From assembly GCF_003945345.1 (NCBI RefSeq), contig NZ_AP019308.1, positions 1,674,001 through 1,738,000 on the forward strand: DNA of 64,000 nucleotides. The letters run 5' to 3'. A program made the position numbers and the translations under genes. The notes beneath the pieces are model-generated. The model was not told the origin of the DNA. It made no database searches and was given only the letters and a program-made list of their open reading frames with translations. Origin of the DNA: Paenibacillus baekrokdamisoli (GTDB lineage Bacteria > Bacillota > Bacilli > Paenibacillales > Paenibacillaceae). This document shows, one piece after another, positions 26,510 to 34,197 of the stretch. Position 1 is the stretch's first letter. Each line of letters opens with the position of its first letter.

Positions 26510-27088
26510 ATGAAGAAAATAGTGAATTCATACTGGATACAGTCCTTGCTGCTTATACTTATCCTTTTAATTGTAGGTTACGTAATCGTGCAGAAGAAAA
26601 GCGAGAGTCATTATTTGATTAAAATAGGTCAAACCGCTCCAAATTTCGCTTTATCCGGATTGAACGGAGAAGAAATATATTTATCGGATTACCGAGGAAA
26701 AGGCGTTCTACTCAATTTCTGGGCATCATGGTGCAATCCTTGTGTCAATGAATTGCCACTTATGAATGAAGCATACAAGCTATTAGGGGATGTTGAAATT
26801 GTCGCTGTCAACATGGGTGAAAAAGAAGAAACCGTGAAAAAGTTTGTGAATCGATATGATCTAGAATTCCCTGTCTTGCTCGATCTGAAAAACAGCGTGA
26901 AAAGAAAGTATCATGTTTCAGGATTACCAGTAACTCTTCTCATTGATAAGCAAGGAAAAATCATAAAAGTCCTAGTAGGGGAACTCAATAGTTTTGAAAA
27001 GATTACAAGCTTGATGAAATTGGTTCGGGGTATCCATAATTTTAACGATGAGCATTTGAAAGGTAATTCGAGGGTGCTGGTAAAATAG
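26510..27088 (+). CDS. Membrane-anchored TlpA/ResA-like thiol-disulfide oxidoreductase
   Basis: A 192-residue protein: N-terminal anchor (about residues 9-27) and a thioredoxin-fold domain outside the membrane. The active site is WCNPC, with Cys75 and Cys78; GQTAPNFALSGLNGEEIYLSD and the later GLPVTLLIDKQGKI with cis-Pro are typical of the AhpC/TSA-ResA-TlpA group. Such proteins reduce Cys residues of apocytochromes or copper sites. Its place after nosLDYF suggests that it keeps NosL or target Cys reduced, which is inference. CAAGGAGAAG precedes the ATG. Confidence 0.88.
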   Translation: MKKIVNSYWIQSLLLILILLIVGYVIVQKKSESHYLIKIGQTAPNFALSGLNGEEIYLSDYRGKGVLLNFWASWCNPCVNELPLMNEAYKLLGDVEIVAVNMGEKEETVKKFVNRYDLEFPVLLDLKNSVKRKYHVSGLPVTLLIDKQGKIIKVLVGELNSFEKITSLMKLVRGIHNFNDEHLKGNSRVLVK

Positions 27089-27106
27089 ATCGAGCAGCCA
27101 GAACAG

Positions 27107-27128
27107 ATGTCGGGGGACAAGACTATAG
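27107..27128. repeat. Dispersed motif, copy D (variant)
   Basis: ATGTCGGGGGACAAGACTAT then AG. It has GGGG where the other copies have GGAG. It lies 19 bases after the thioredoxin-like gene and just ahead of a GGCTGTC hairpin. Confidence 0.5.
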
Positions 27129-27142
27129 TTCAACACTGCGAG

Positions 27143-27165
27143 GGCTGTCGCTAGGCAGCCTTTCG
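27143..27165 (+). terminator. GGCTGTC/GGCAGCC hairpin of the dispersed family
   Basis: GGCTGTC (27143-27149) pairs with GGCAGCC (27154-27160), with one wobble pair, around GCTA; TTTCGTTACGGGCAGATTAG follows, matching the tails at 751 and 14290. Confidence 0.6.
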
Positions 27166-27209
27166 TTACGGGCAGATTAGCGTAGAAACATGTTTCTCTC
27201 ATATACATT

Positions 27210-27229
27210 CCACATTGTGGTAATATAGT
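27210..27229 (+). promoter_or_regulatory. Candidate promoter/operator before the ABC pair
   Basis: CCACATTGTGG (27210-27220) is an 11-base dyad directly next to a TATAGT -10-like box (27224-27229). No convincing -35 box was found. Confidence 0.35.
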
Positions 27230-27266
27230 GTTGAATTGCAAAAAGTATACAGGGAGTTTAAGTGAA

Positions 27267-27341
27267 ATGTCTGCAGATGTTCACGCTTGTCCATTTCTCG
27301 TCTTCTCTGTGGCCGGTCACCTAGTGATAAAATACGAATAA
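27267..27341 (+). CDS. Possible 24-residue peptide ORF before ABC exporters
   Basis: ATG at 27267 opens 24 codons: MSADVHACPFLVFSVAGHLV then IKYE and TAA. GGGAG lies ten bases upstream. It ends 23 bases before the first ABC exporter gene. It could be a leader peptide that couples translation, a peptide substrate of the exporters, or chance. A single Cys and a hydrophobic core are noticeable, but there is no double-glycine leader. Confidence is low because any intergenic gap can hold a frame of this size. Confidence 0.3.
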   Translation: MSADVHACPFLVFSVAGHLVIKYE

Positions 27342-27364
27342 TCCAACGATTGGAAGTGATACAG

Positions 27365-29158
27365 ATGATTCTACAACAAAAGAAGTATGGACTTATCGAT
27401 TTAATCTTAATCCCTATCCAATGTGCACCAGTCGCAGCAACGATTGGTTTTATCATGTCGCTTATTAAAAATGGAGCGCCAATTCTACAAGTTTTGGTAA
27501 CAGCAAAATTCATAGATTTGGCCATTAGTGTGGTACAGGGCCAAACGGATATAGCTACAGTGTTACCTTACTTGCTTGCCGTTGTTATTCTTGTAGGTGT
27601 TGACTGGATTTTTAGTCCGTGGCAACTCGCGGGGTTACCTATGGTGTGGATTCAAACCAAAATCGCCGAAAAATTTCGCTCTGCGATAACAGAAAAAAAG
27701 GCAAAACTCCAATATAGCTCTGTTGAAAATTCAGAAACTTGGGACTTAGTTGAACGAATATCCGATAAACCCGAGGAAAAATTGAAAGATGCATTTGAAA
27801 TCTTTATTTCACTTATTACCATCATCATCAAAGTCGTTGGGCTTATTTTTATTTTGGCTTCGCAAGTTTGGTGGGCAGCTGTAATTCTTTTTATTACTAC
27901 CATTCCTATTTTTTTAATGTCCGTCAAAAGTGGAAAAGCCCAGTATCAATCTGTACGAGACACATCGAAATTGAAAAGAAATTATAAATATCTTTCCGAA
28001 ATCTTAACAGGAAGAGAAGCAGTAAATGAGCGTGCAGTTTTCGAATATGGTACTAAATTAAACGAAACATGGCATGAACATTATGAAACCGCAAGAAAAA
28101 TTCAATTGAAAACAAGATTAAAATGGTACATTAGAGAAACGAGCGGCGGACTCATAACATCTCTATTTACAATCATCGTAACGATTGTTTTGCTAAAACC
28201 GACAGTGGATGGGCTTTTGACCATTGGTATGTTTATGTCCTTAACGAATTCGTTTCGTTCACTTGCTTTTATTGCTTCGTGGCAGCTCAATTTTTCCATT
28301 CGAAAACTAGTTGGCAGCATTGAAATGATGAACGATTTAACTGTCTTTTGTGCTTTACAGCAAAGTGAAGATGCTACAGTAAAACCATCTCCGGCACCTC
28401 TAACTTTTGATAGCATCGTTTTTGACAATGTACGATTTAGCTATCCAGGTGCAAATTCGGAAATTCTCAAAGGGATTCATTTTACAATTGAAAGCGGTAA
28501 ACATTATGCATTTGTTGGTGCAAACGGCGCTGGTAAAACAACGATTACGAAACTGATCACAGGCTTATACAACGGCTATAGCGGAAACATTCTTGTAAAT
28601 GGCAAACGGCTAACCGATTATTCTGAAGCAGAAATTAAAAGTCTTTCCGCAGTCGTTTATCAAGATTTTGCTCGTTATCAAATTACAATTAAAGACAATA
28701 TTGCTCTTGGGAATGTGAACGCTCTAAACAATGATGACCTCATACACAGTGCCATAACAACAGTAGGTCTTGAACAAGCGATCTATAATCTTCCGCACAA
28801 TATTAACAGCTATTTAGGAAAACTGAATCAAGATGGAGTAGATTTATCGGGCGGACAATGGCAGCGTCTTGCAATGGCAAGGGCGATTGTAAATCCTGCT
28901 CCATTGCTTATTTTAGATGAACCAACAGCAGCACTTGATCCTGTTAGCGAATCTAAAATTTATGAGGAATTTGAAAAATTAAGTGCAAACCGTACAACTA
29001 TTTTTATATCACATCGTTTAGGCTCAACTAAACTTGCCGATAAAATTTTTGTTATTGATGACGGAACAATTGCTGAAGAAGGTACGCATGACGAACTGAT
29101 TGCGCGCAATCAGATTTATGCCACAATGTATGAAAGTCAAAGGGGTTGGTATCAATGA
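27365..29158 (+). CDS. ABC exporter half-transporter (membrane + ATPase), first of pair
   Basis: A 597-residue half-transporter: an exporter-type membrane domain of about six segments (residues 1-330) and a C-terminal ATPase. Motifs: Walker A GANGAGKTT, signature LSGGQWQR, Walker B LLILDEPTAALDP, switch ISHR. All catalytic residues are present. The sequence style (VYQDFARYQITIKDNIALGN) is like lantibiotic, bacteriocin and multidrug exporters without a peptidase domain. The ATG at 27365 follows GGAAGTG; the longer frame to 27287 has no ribosome site. It overlaps the next half-transporter by four bases, which indicates a heterodimer. The coding sequence is clearly richer in A+T than the genes downstream. 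Confidence 0.9.
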   Translation: MILQQKKYGLIDLILIPIQCAPVAATIGFIMSLIKNGAPILQVLVTAKFIDLAISVVQGQTDIATVLPYLLAVVILVGVDWIFSPWQLAGLPMVWIQTKIAEKFRSAITEKKAKLQYSSVENSETWDLVERISDKPEEKLKDAFEIFISLITIIIKVVGLIFILASQVWWAAVILFITTIPIFLMSVKSGKAQYQSVRDTSKLKRNYKYLSEILTGREAVNERAVFEYGTKLNETWHEHYETARKIQLKTRLKWYIRETSGGLITSLFTIIVTIVLLKPTVDGLLTIGMFMSLTNSFRSLAFIASWQLNFSIRKLVGSIEMMNDLTVFCALQQSEDATVKPSPAPLTFDSIVFDNVRFSYPGANSEILKGIHFTIESGKHYAFVGANGAGKTTITKLITGLYNGYSGNILVNGKRLTDYSEAEIKSLSAVVYQDFARYQITIKDNIALGNVNALNNDDLIHSAITTVGLEQAIYNLPHNINSYLGKLNQDGVDLSGGQWQRLAMARAIVNPAPLLILDEPTAALDPVSESKIYEEFEKLSANRTTIFISHRLGSTKLADKIFVIDDGTIAEEGTHDELIARNQIYATMYESQRGWYQ

Positions 29159-30954
29159 GGGCATCACCAAATATAACGATGACTATCATTCAAACAAGCA
29201 TTTCTATTGTATGGAAAAATGCGAAATGGATGTTTATTGTTGCTATCGCTACATCTGTTCTATTATCACTTCTTTTAGTGTTAATGACATATGCTACTCA
29301 ATTCTTTTTCGACACAACATTAGCGGCTTTAAAAGGAGACGCCACATTAACCTATTTGATTTTCGTTGCTATTGCTATAGGCGTTATCGAAATTGTTCAG
29401 AAAGTCATTTCATCACTATCAAATTTTGTTTTTGATGAATTACAAACAATTGCAGAGGGCGGCGCTGGCTATTTAATTCATAAAAAAGCTTCGTCTATTG
29501 AACCCATTTCCTATGAAAATCCTGAATTTCTAGATGATATTAATCGGGCAAATGAAGGGGCTCGAAATTGCTTCAATTTATTCAATGCGTACTTAAGCTT
29601 TATTAGCTTTTATATTCCATACTTTTTAACAATAGGCATTTATTTATATACACTTAAACCGATATTGGTCGTTTCACTCCTATTTATTTTTGTACCGCTA
29701 TTCATTAACAATTATTTGCGGGCCAAAGTATTCACAGATTTAGAAGATGACGCAGGTGCTCTGCGACGAAGTTATGAATATTATGAACGTTGCATCGTAG
29801 ATAGTGAATATTTTAAAGAAACTCGAATTTTAGGCGCATTCTCCTATTTTTACAAGCTATATCAAGCTTCATTACAAGCATTGAATAAAAAACTGTGGCG
29901 TGTAGAAGTTAGAGGAGATTTGATTGAGCTTGGCATGTATTTGTTAACGCTTTTAGGATATTTAGGCGTTTTATATTTATTATTGATCAGTTTGATAAGC
30001 GGCGATATTAGCGTAGGTGCATTTGCCGCAGTTTTCACTTCGATTGCAGTTGCTGTGAGCCTTGCTAATGAAATGATCAATGTAAAAATGAGGCGAACTG
30101 CATCTAAACTGCCGACTGTTATTAATTTTATAAACTTTCTTGCCATTCCTGAACGAAGTGGCGAATTTATGAATTTGTGTCCAGCAGATGGTGTTGTTCT
30201 AAATAACATTTCGTTCCGCTATCCAGGAACAGCTAAAAACGCAATCGATCATGTAAGTTTAACAATCCATAAAGAAGAAACGATCGCAATTGTTGGAGAA
30301 AATGGCTCGGGTAAATCAACATTAACGAAGCTTATTTTAGGTATGTATACACCCGACAGTGGTGAAATTATGATCAATGGCAAGAACGTAGCAACCGTAT
30401 CACCAAGCTCAACTTATTTAGGAGTTACGGCTGTTTTTCAAAAATTTCAACGATATAAGTTTTCACTTGAAAATAATATAAGTATAAGCGATATAGACAG
30501 AGATGTTACTTCTGAACATCTTTCGCAAGCTGTCAGAAATGCTGATGTTGATATCGATTCCAGTTCACTTTTTCCAGAAGGCTATGACACGATACTATCC
30601 AAAGAGTTTGATGGGGTTGATCTATCCGGTGGGCAATGGCAAAGAGTTGCAATTGCAAGGGGGTTTTATCGGCATAAAAATTTTATCGTGCTGGATGAGC
30701 CTACTGCTGCTATTGACCCAATCGAAGAAACGAAACTTTATCAAAAATTTGCCGAAGTTGCCCAAAATAATACAGCCATCATCGTAACCCATCGTCTGGG
30801 CTCAGCTAAAATAGCGGATCGTATTATTGTGATGGACAACGGAAAAATCGTTGAAGAAGGCACACATGATTCATTAATGAAGATGGGCAAAAAGTATGCA
30901 GAGATGTATACCGCTCAAGCCAAATGGTATGAAAATAATAGCTCAATGATGTGA
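29155..30954 (+). CDS. ABC exporter half-transporter, second of pair
   Basis: A 599-residue half-transporter with an N-terminal membrane domain (about six helices to residue 330) and a C-terminal ATPase: Walker A GENGSGKST, signature LSGGQWQR, Walker B FIVLDEPTAAIDP, switch VTHR. Like its partner it keeps the catalytic Glu, so both nucleotide sites look active, unlike many asymmetric exporters. The start ATG at 29155 overlaps the stop of the first gene (ATGA), behind AAAGGGG. An exported substrate is not evident: no precursor-modifying enzyme lies nearby. The IS110 relic 6-340 bases downstream suggests that this pair came in by transfer. Confidence 0.9.
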   Translation: MRASPNITMTIIQTSISIVWKNAKWMFIVAIATSVLLSLLLVLMTYATQFFFDTTLAALKGDATLTYLIFVAIAIGVIEIVQKVISSLSNFVFDELQTIAEGGAGYLIHKKASSIEPISYENPEFLDDINRANEGARNCFNLFNAYLSFISFYIPYFLTIGIYLYTLKPILVVSLLFIFVPLFINNYLRAKVFTDLEDDAGALRRSYEYYERCIVDSEYFKETRILGAFSYFYKLYQASLQALNKKLWRVEVRGDLIELGMYLLTLLGYLGVLYLLLISLISGDISVGAFAAVFTSIAVAVSLANEMINVKMRRTASKLPTVINFINFLAIPERSGEFMNLCPADGVVLNNISFRYPGTAKNAIDHVSLTIHKEETIAIVGENGSGKSTLTKLILGMYTPDSGEIMINGKNVATVSPSSTYLGVTAVFQKFQRYKFSLENNISISDIDRDVTSEHLSQAVRNADVDIDSSSLFPEGYDTILSKEFDGVDLSGGQWQRVAIARGFYRHKNFIVLDEPTAAIDPIEETKLYQKFAEVAQNNTAIIVTHRLGSAKIADRIIVMDNGKIVEEGTHDSLMKMGKKYAEMYTAQAKWYENNSSMM

Positions 30955-30966
30955 TAAATATACAGA

Positions 30967-31293
30967 TCTAAGAAATCATCGAGCTTACGCAAGGTAAAGA
31001 CGGATGCGGTAGATGCCTATGCCCTTTGTGAGCTATTCTACAAAGAGGATTTTGAGCACCATAAGACAAGAGGCGTTCAACTACTAGACTTACGAAATCT
31101 AACAAGGCAGTACGATGCGGTTACGGGAGTGTACATTCAAATTAAGCTTAAGTTCCAAGCCATTTTAGATCAGGTGTTTTCTGTTTCCTGAATACAAAGG
31201 TGCCTTCGCAAATGAAATGGAAGAATATCAGATTATCCAATCGATTCCCGGAATCGGAGAAAAAATCGAAGTATTGGCTGATTTAGCAGAGTG
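30967..31293 (+). pseudogene. IS110-family transposase relic
   Basis: The frame begins with SSLRKVKTDAVDAYALCELF, the RKVKTDxxDA stretch of the DEDD catalytic domain, and continues to IKLKFQAILDQVF. A frameshift near 31180 leads to FPEYKGAFANEMEEYQIIQS, followed by IPGIGEKIEVLADLAE, the start of the Transposase_20 (helix-hairpin-helix) region, and a stop. Both ends of the gene are missing. It marks a rearrangement point after the ABC genes. Confidence 0.8.
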
Positions 31294-31321
31294 AAGGGCT
31301 GCCACACGGCAGCCCTTCGAT
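31294..31321. terminator. Perfect AAGGGCTGCC hairpin
   Basis: AAGGGCTGCC (31294-31303) and GGCAGCCCTT (31308-31317) are exact complements around ACAC. It is a member of the dispersed hairpin family, lying between the IS110 relic and the convergent MFS gene. Confidence 0.75.
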
Positions 31322-31383
31322 GTTTAACTATCGATCCGTTAGATTAAACGTCACTTCATATGGTCTTGTACGACTGGTAATAT

Positions 31384-32958
31384 TTAAATACTCTTCATCT
31401 CCATATCTAATGTCGTCTCACCAATCGTGTTCTGCCCGATTGGCCTTACATGTCGGAGCTTGGTCACGACAAGAATGGCGATTCCTATCATAATCCCGCC
31501 ACTAAGCAACGCGACGACATGCATTCCGCCGGTGAAAGCTTCGCGGGCGCCGTGAAGGAGCGCCGTGCGAGTGGGATCGGGCAAGCTCTTCGCTGCCGAG
31601 ATAGCCCCTGCCAGGCTTTCGCGGGAAGCCCATGCCGCAGAAGCCGGCATATCGCCTGGAATGATTCCCGTGACTTGATAACGGTATATGTAAGTACCGA
31701 GGCTACCCAAAACAGCAATGCCTAACGCGAATGCGAATTCGCCACTCGTCTGAAGCAAGGATGCCGCCGATCCTGCCTTCTCGGGCGGGGCTGATCCGAT
31801 GATAAGGTCACTTGATAGGCTCGGGAACGGAGCCGCGCCCACATTAAACAAGATATATCCTATAACCAGGATGGCGAGTCCGTATACGGACCCCACCTGG
31901 GACAGCAGGATGCAGCCCGCAGTAGAGACAGCAAGTCCTGCTCCAATGAGGAGCGAAGGTCGGATCCGCCTGGCAATGAGTGGTGACAGCAGCATGCCCG
32001 CCATTGACGCGACCACTCCTGGCAGCATCCACAACGCCGTCTGGAGCGGCGACATTCCTTGAACGAACTGAAGATACTGTGCGACGAAGAGCATAGAAGC
32101 GCCTGTCAAGGTGATACCGAACATGCCTCCCAGCGCTGCTCTGAAGGCGGAGTTAGCGAACAGGCGCAAGTCCAATAGGGGATTGGCCAGTCGACGCTGC
32201 CGCCTTACGAACATCGCCCCGAAGGCAACTCCCGCCGTTACAGCAAGGATCGGCATCGACTGTAGGCCTTGTTTGGCGACTTCCTTAAGGCCGTATATAG
32301 CCGGAAGGATTGCGCACAAAGACAATACGACGCTTGTCATATCCAAGCGGCCGGATGCGGGGGCGCGATATTCGGGCAGTAGTAGAGGCGCAGTCAACAG
32401 CAGTAGCGCCATGACTGGAACACCGAGCAGAAACACAGAACCCCATGGGAAGTGCTCCAGCATCGCCCCGCCGACCACTGGCCCAAGCGCCATGCCCCCC
32501 ATGGAGCACATGAACCATATACCGATGGCGAGTGAGCGCTGCTTGTGATTGCGGAACATGTTGCTGATCAAAGCCAGTGTGGAAGGTGATACCGTTGCCC
32601 CTGCGATGCCAAGTAGCGCCCGGGCCGCAATAAGCATCCCGGGGCTACCCGAAAAAGCGGCCAATACCGAAGCTGTGCCGAATGCCGCTCCGCCGATCAT
32701 TAGTAATTTACGGCGGCCGATTTGATCCCCAAGCGTGCCCATCGTGATTAGGAACCCGGAGAGCATGAAGCCGTAGATGTCCATAATCCATAACTGTTGG
32801 GCGCTATCAGCGCCAAGGGAGACACCAATATGGGGCAGGGCAAGAATCATTACGGATACGTCAATTGAGACGAGCAGGGCAGGCAACGCCAGTACGGCAA
32901 GCCCAATCCAGTCCTTCAGGCCCGCCTGGAGGTTAGATTCGTTCGCAGCATCCTTCAT
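31384..32958 (-). CDS. MFS drug exporter, DHA2 (14-TM) type
   Basis: A 524-residue transporter with about 14 membrane segments. Helix 1 has LLVSIDVSVMILALPHIGVSL (motif D1 of the DHA2 family) and the loop after helix 2 has GTLGDQIGRRKLL (motif A). It resembles SmvA/QacA-type quaternary ammonium and dye exporters driven by the proton gradient. The start is ATG 32958, overlapping the stop of the SRPBCC gene (ATGA); the longer frame has no ribosome site. It is the last gene of a MerR-SRPBCC-MFS operon read on the minus strand. The coding sequence is visibly GC-richer than neighbours, which suggests a different origin. Confidence 0.9.
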   Translation of the reverse strand: MKDAANESNLQAGLKDWIGLAVLALPALLVSIDVSVMILALPHIGVSLGADSAQQLWIMDIYGFMLSGFLITMGTLGDQIGRRKLLMIGGAAFGTASVLAAFSGSPGMLIAARALLGIAGATVSPSTLALISNMFRNHKQRSLAIGIWFMCSMGGMALGPVVGGAMLEHFPWGSVFLLGVPVMALLLLTAPLLLPEYRAPASGRLDMTSVVLSLCAILPAIYGLKEVAKQGLQSMPILAVTAGVAFGAMFVRRQRRLANPLLDLRLFANSAFRAALGGMFGITLTGASMLFVAQYLQFVQGMSPLQTALWMLPGVVASMAGMLLSPLIARRIRPSLLIGAGLAVSTAGCILLSQVGSVYGLAILVIGYILFNVGAAPFPSLSSDLIIGSAPPEKAGSAASLLQTSGEFAFALGIAVLGSLGTYIYRYQVTGIIPGDMPASAAWASRESLAGAISAAKSLPDPTRTALLHGAREAFTGGMHVVALLSGGIMIGIAILVVTKLRHVRPIGQNTIGETTLDMEMKSI

Positions 32959-33395
32959 TGACTGTCCAGAGCGTCGCCGAGCCGGTCCAACAACCACTTC
33001 GTTCCGTGTTCGCGCTGTTCGGGCGTATCGTGGCCATCCAGAAAAACGCCCTGCTCAGTGTATATCAATCGCGTGCCGCCCTCCGCAGGAATAAATTCTA
33101 CTGTCGTCACAGAGACGGATATCCGCGTGTCCTCCATGTCCATAGTATACGAGTAGACAATGCGCTTGTCTGGAACGATCTCCTGATAACAGGCGTCAAA
33201 AGTGTAGACCGGGCCCCCGGATGGACCTCCGCGGTTGAACTCGCGTCCGCCGACGCGAAAGTCGAACTCTTCAGCTTTCGGGAACCAACCGGCTTTGGCG
33301 GCTTGACCTGCCCAAGCGGCGAATACTCGGGTAGGCGAATGCTTATAGTTTCGTTTGATAACAAAAGTGGAATGGTTTGCAGATGGTTCATTCAT
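32955..33395 (-). CDS. SRPBCC / AHSA1-domain protein
   Basis: A 146-residue START-like (AHSA1, COG3832) protein. The opening STFVIKRNYKHSPTRVFAAW is the standard first strand and helix; WFPKAEEFDFRVGGREF and the C-terminal EQREHGTKWLLDRLGDAL helix complete the fold. The domain holds a hydrophobic cavity and may bind a small ligand; no enzymatic role is known. The ATG at 33395 lies eight bases after AGGAGG. The gene sits between the MerR regulator and the MFS exporter and is coupled to both, so it may bind the drug that the exporter removes (inference). Confidence 0.85.
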   Translation of the reverse strand: MNEPSANHSTFVIKRNYKHSPTRVFAAWAGQAAKAGWFPKAEEFDFRVGGREFNRGGPSGGPVYTFDACYQEIVPDKRIVYSYTMDMEDTRISVSVTTVEFIPAEGGTRLIYTEQGVFLDGHDTPEQREHGTKWLLDRLGDALDSQ

Positions 33396-33408
33396 AGTCA
33401 AATCCTCC

Positions 33409-33897
33409 TTAGTCGGGTTCTCCCGGATGTTCGTCTAGATATGTACTAAGTTGGTCGAGGTGATTTTCCCAGCTCGACTTCCTCTCGACGAAAAATTTCT
33501 CATGATTCATTCTCATCGTCTGCATGATTTTGGTGAAATTTTCAACAGTTAATAGTTCGTTCCTTTGCATTCGGCTCGATACATTCTCCAACTCGTGCAA
33601 GAGCTTCTGCTGAAGGCGAATATTTTCTTTGAGTCGGTCCATTTGAAGGGATACAATGTCTGACAGGCTGAGTTGATCTCCGTCCATAATGACTTTAATC
33701 TGCTCCAGCGATAAACCTAACTCCTTCAAGGAAAGGATTTGCTGTAGACGCGATATGTCCGTTTCGGTGTAGAGCCTGTATCCGGAATCGGAATGGCCCG
33801 ATGGTGAAAACAAACCGATTTGATCATAAAATCGCAATGTTCGAACCGTCAGTCCTGCCATTTTAGCAAGTTCTCCAACTTTCCATTCTCGTAGCAT
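33409..33897 (-). CDS. MerR-family transcription regulator
   Basis: A 162-residue regulator. The N-terminal winged helix-turn-helix reads WKVGELAKMAGLTVRTLRFY, then DQIGLFSPSGHSDSGYRLY, the signature of the family. A long coiled-coil helix (about 75-115) for dimerisation and a short C-terminal ligand region follow. Such proteins twist a promoter with an overlong spacer to activate it. Just such a promoter, with a 19-base spacer and palindrome, lies upstream at 33941-33971, so the operon is probably self-regulated. The ATG at 33897 is six bases after GGGG. Confidence 0.92.
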   Translation of the reverse strand: MLREWKVGELAKMAGLTVRTLRFYDQIGLFSPSGHSDSGYRLYTETDISRLQQILSLKELGLSLEQIKVIMDGDQLSLSDIVSLQMDRLKENIRLQQKLLHELENVSSRMQRNELLTVENFTKIMQTMRMNHEKFFVERKSSWENHLDQLSTYLDEHPGEPD

Positions 33898-33940
33898 GAT
33901 CATCCCCTTTCTTGGTTGCTAGCTTTTTACCGGTACCCTC

Positions 33941-33971
33941 ACTATACAGCATTACGTTACGTAAGGGTCAA
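33941..33971 (-). promoter_or_regulatory. MerR-type promoter and operator
   Basis: On the minus strand: -35 TTGACC (33966-33971), a 19-base spacer and -10 TATAGT (33941-33946). The spacer holds the palindrome TTACGTAACGTAA (33952-33964). A 19-base spacer with a central dyad is the hallmark of MerR-controlled promoters. It lies 44 bases before the MerR gene. Confidence 0.85.
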
Positions 33972-34197
33972 GCCAGTCTTGCAAAAAATGCTGTTGATAA
34001 AAATCAAAACGTCCGGGCAACAGAACAACCAGGTGGCACCCGGCAAAGTGCAGGCCGTTACGCCCAACTAACAAAGGTTTTTCTGAACAAGCAAGAGATG
34101 TTGCCCAATGTGAGCAGCATCCCTTCATGTATGTATATAGAAATATAGATATTACCAAACCACTAAACTGTAAGTGTATAATTTGACCTTGCTGAAC

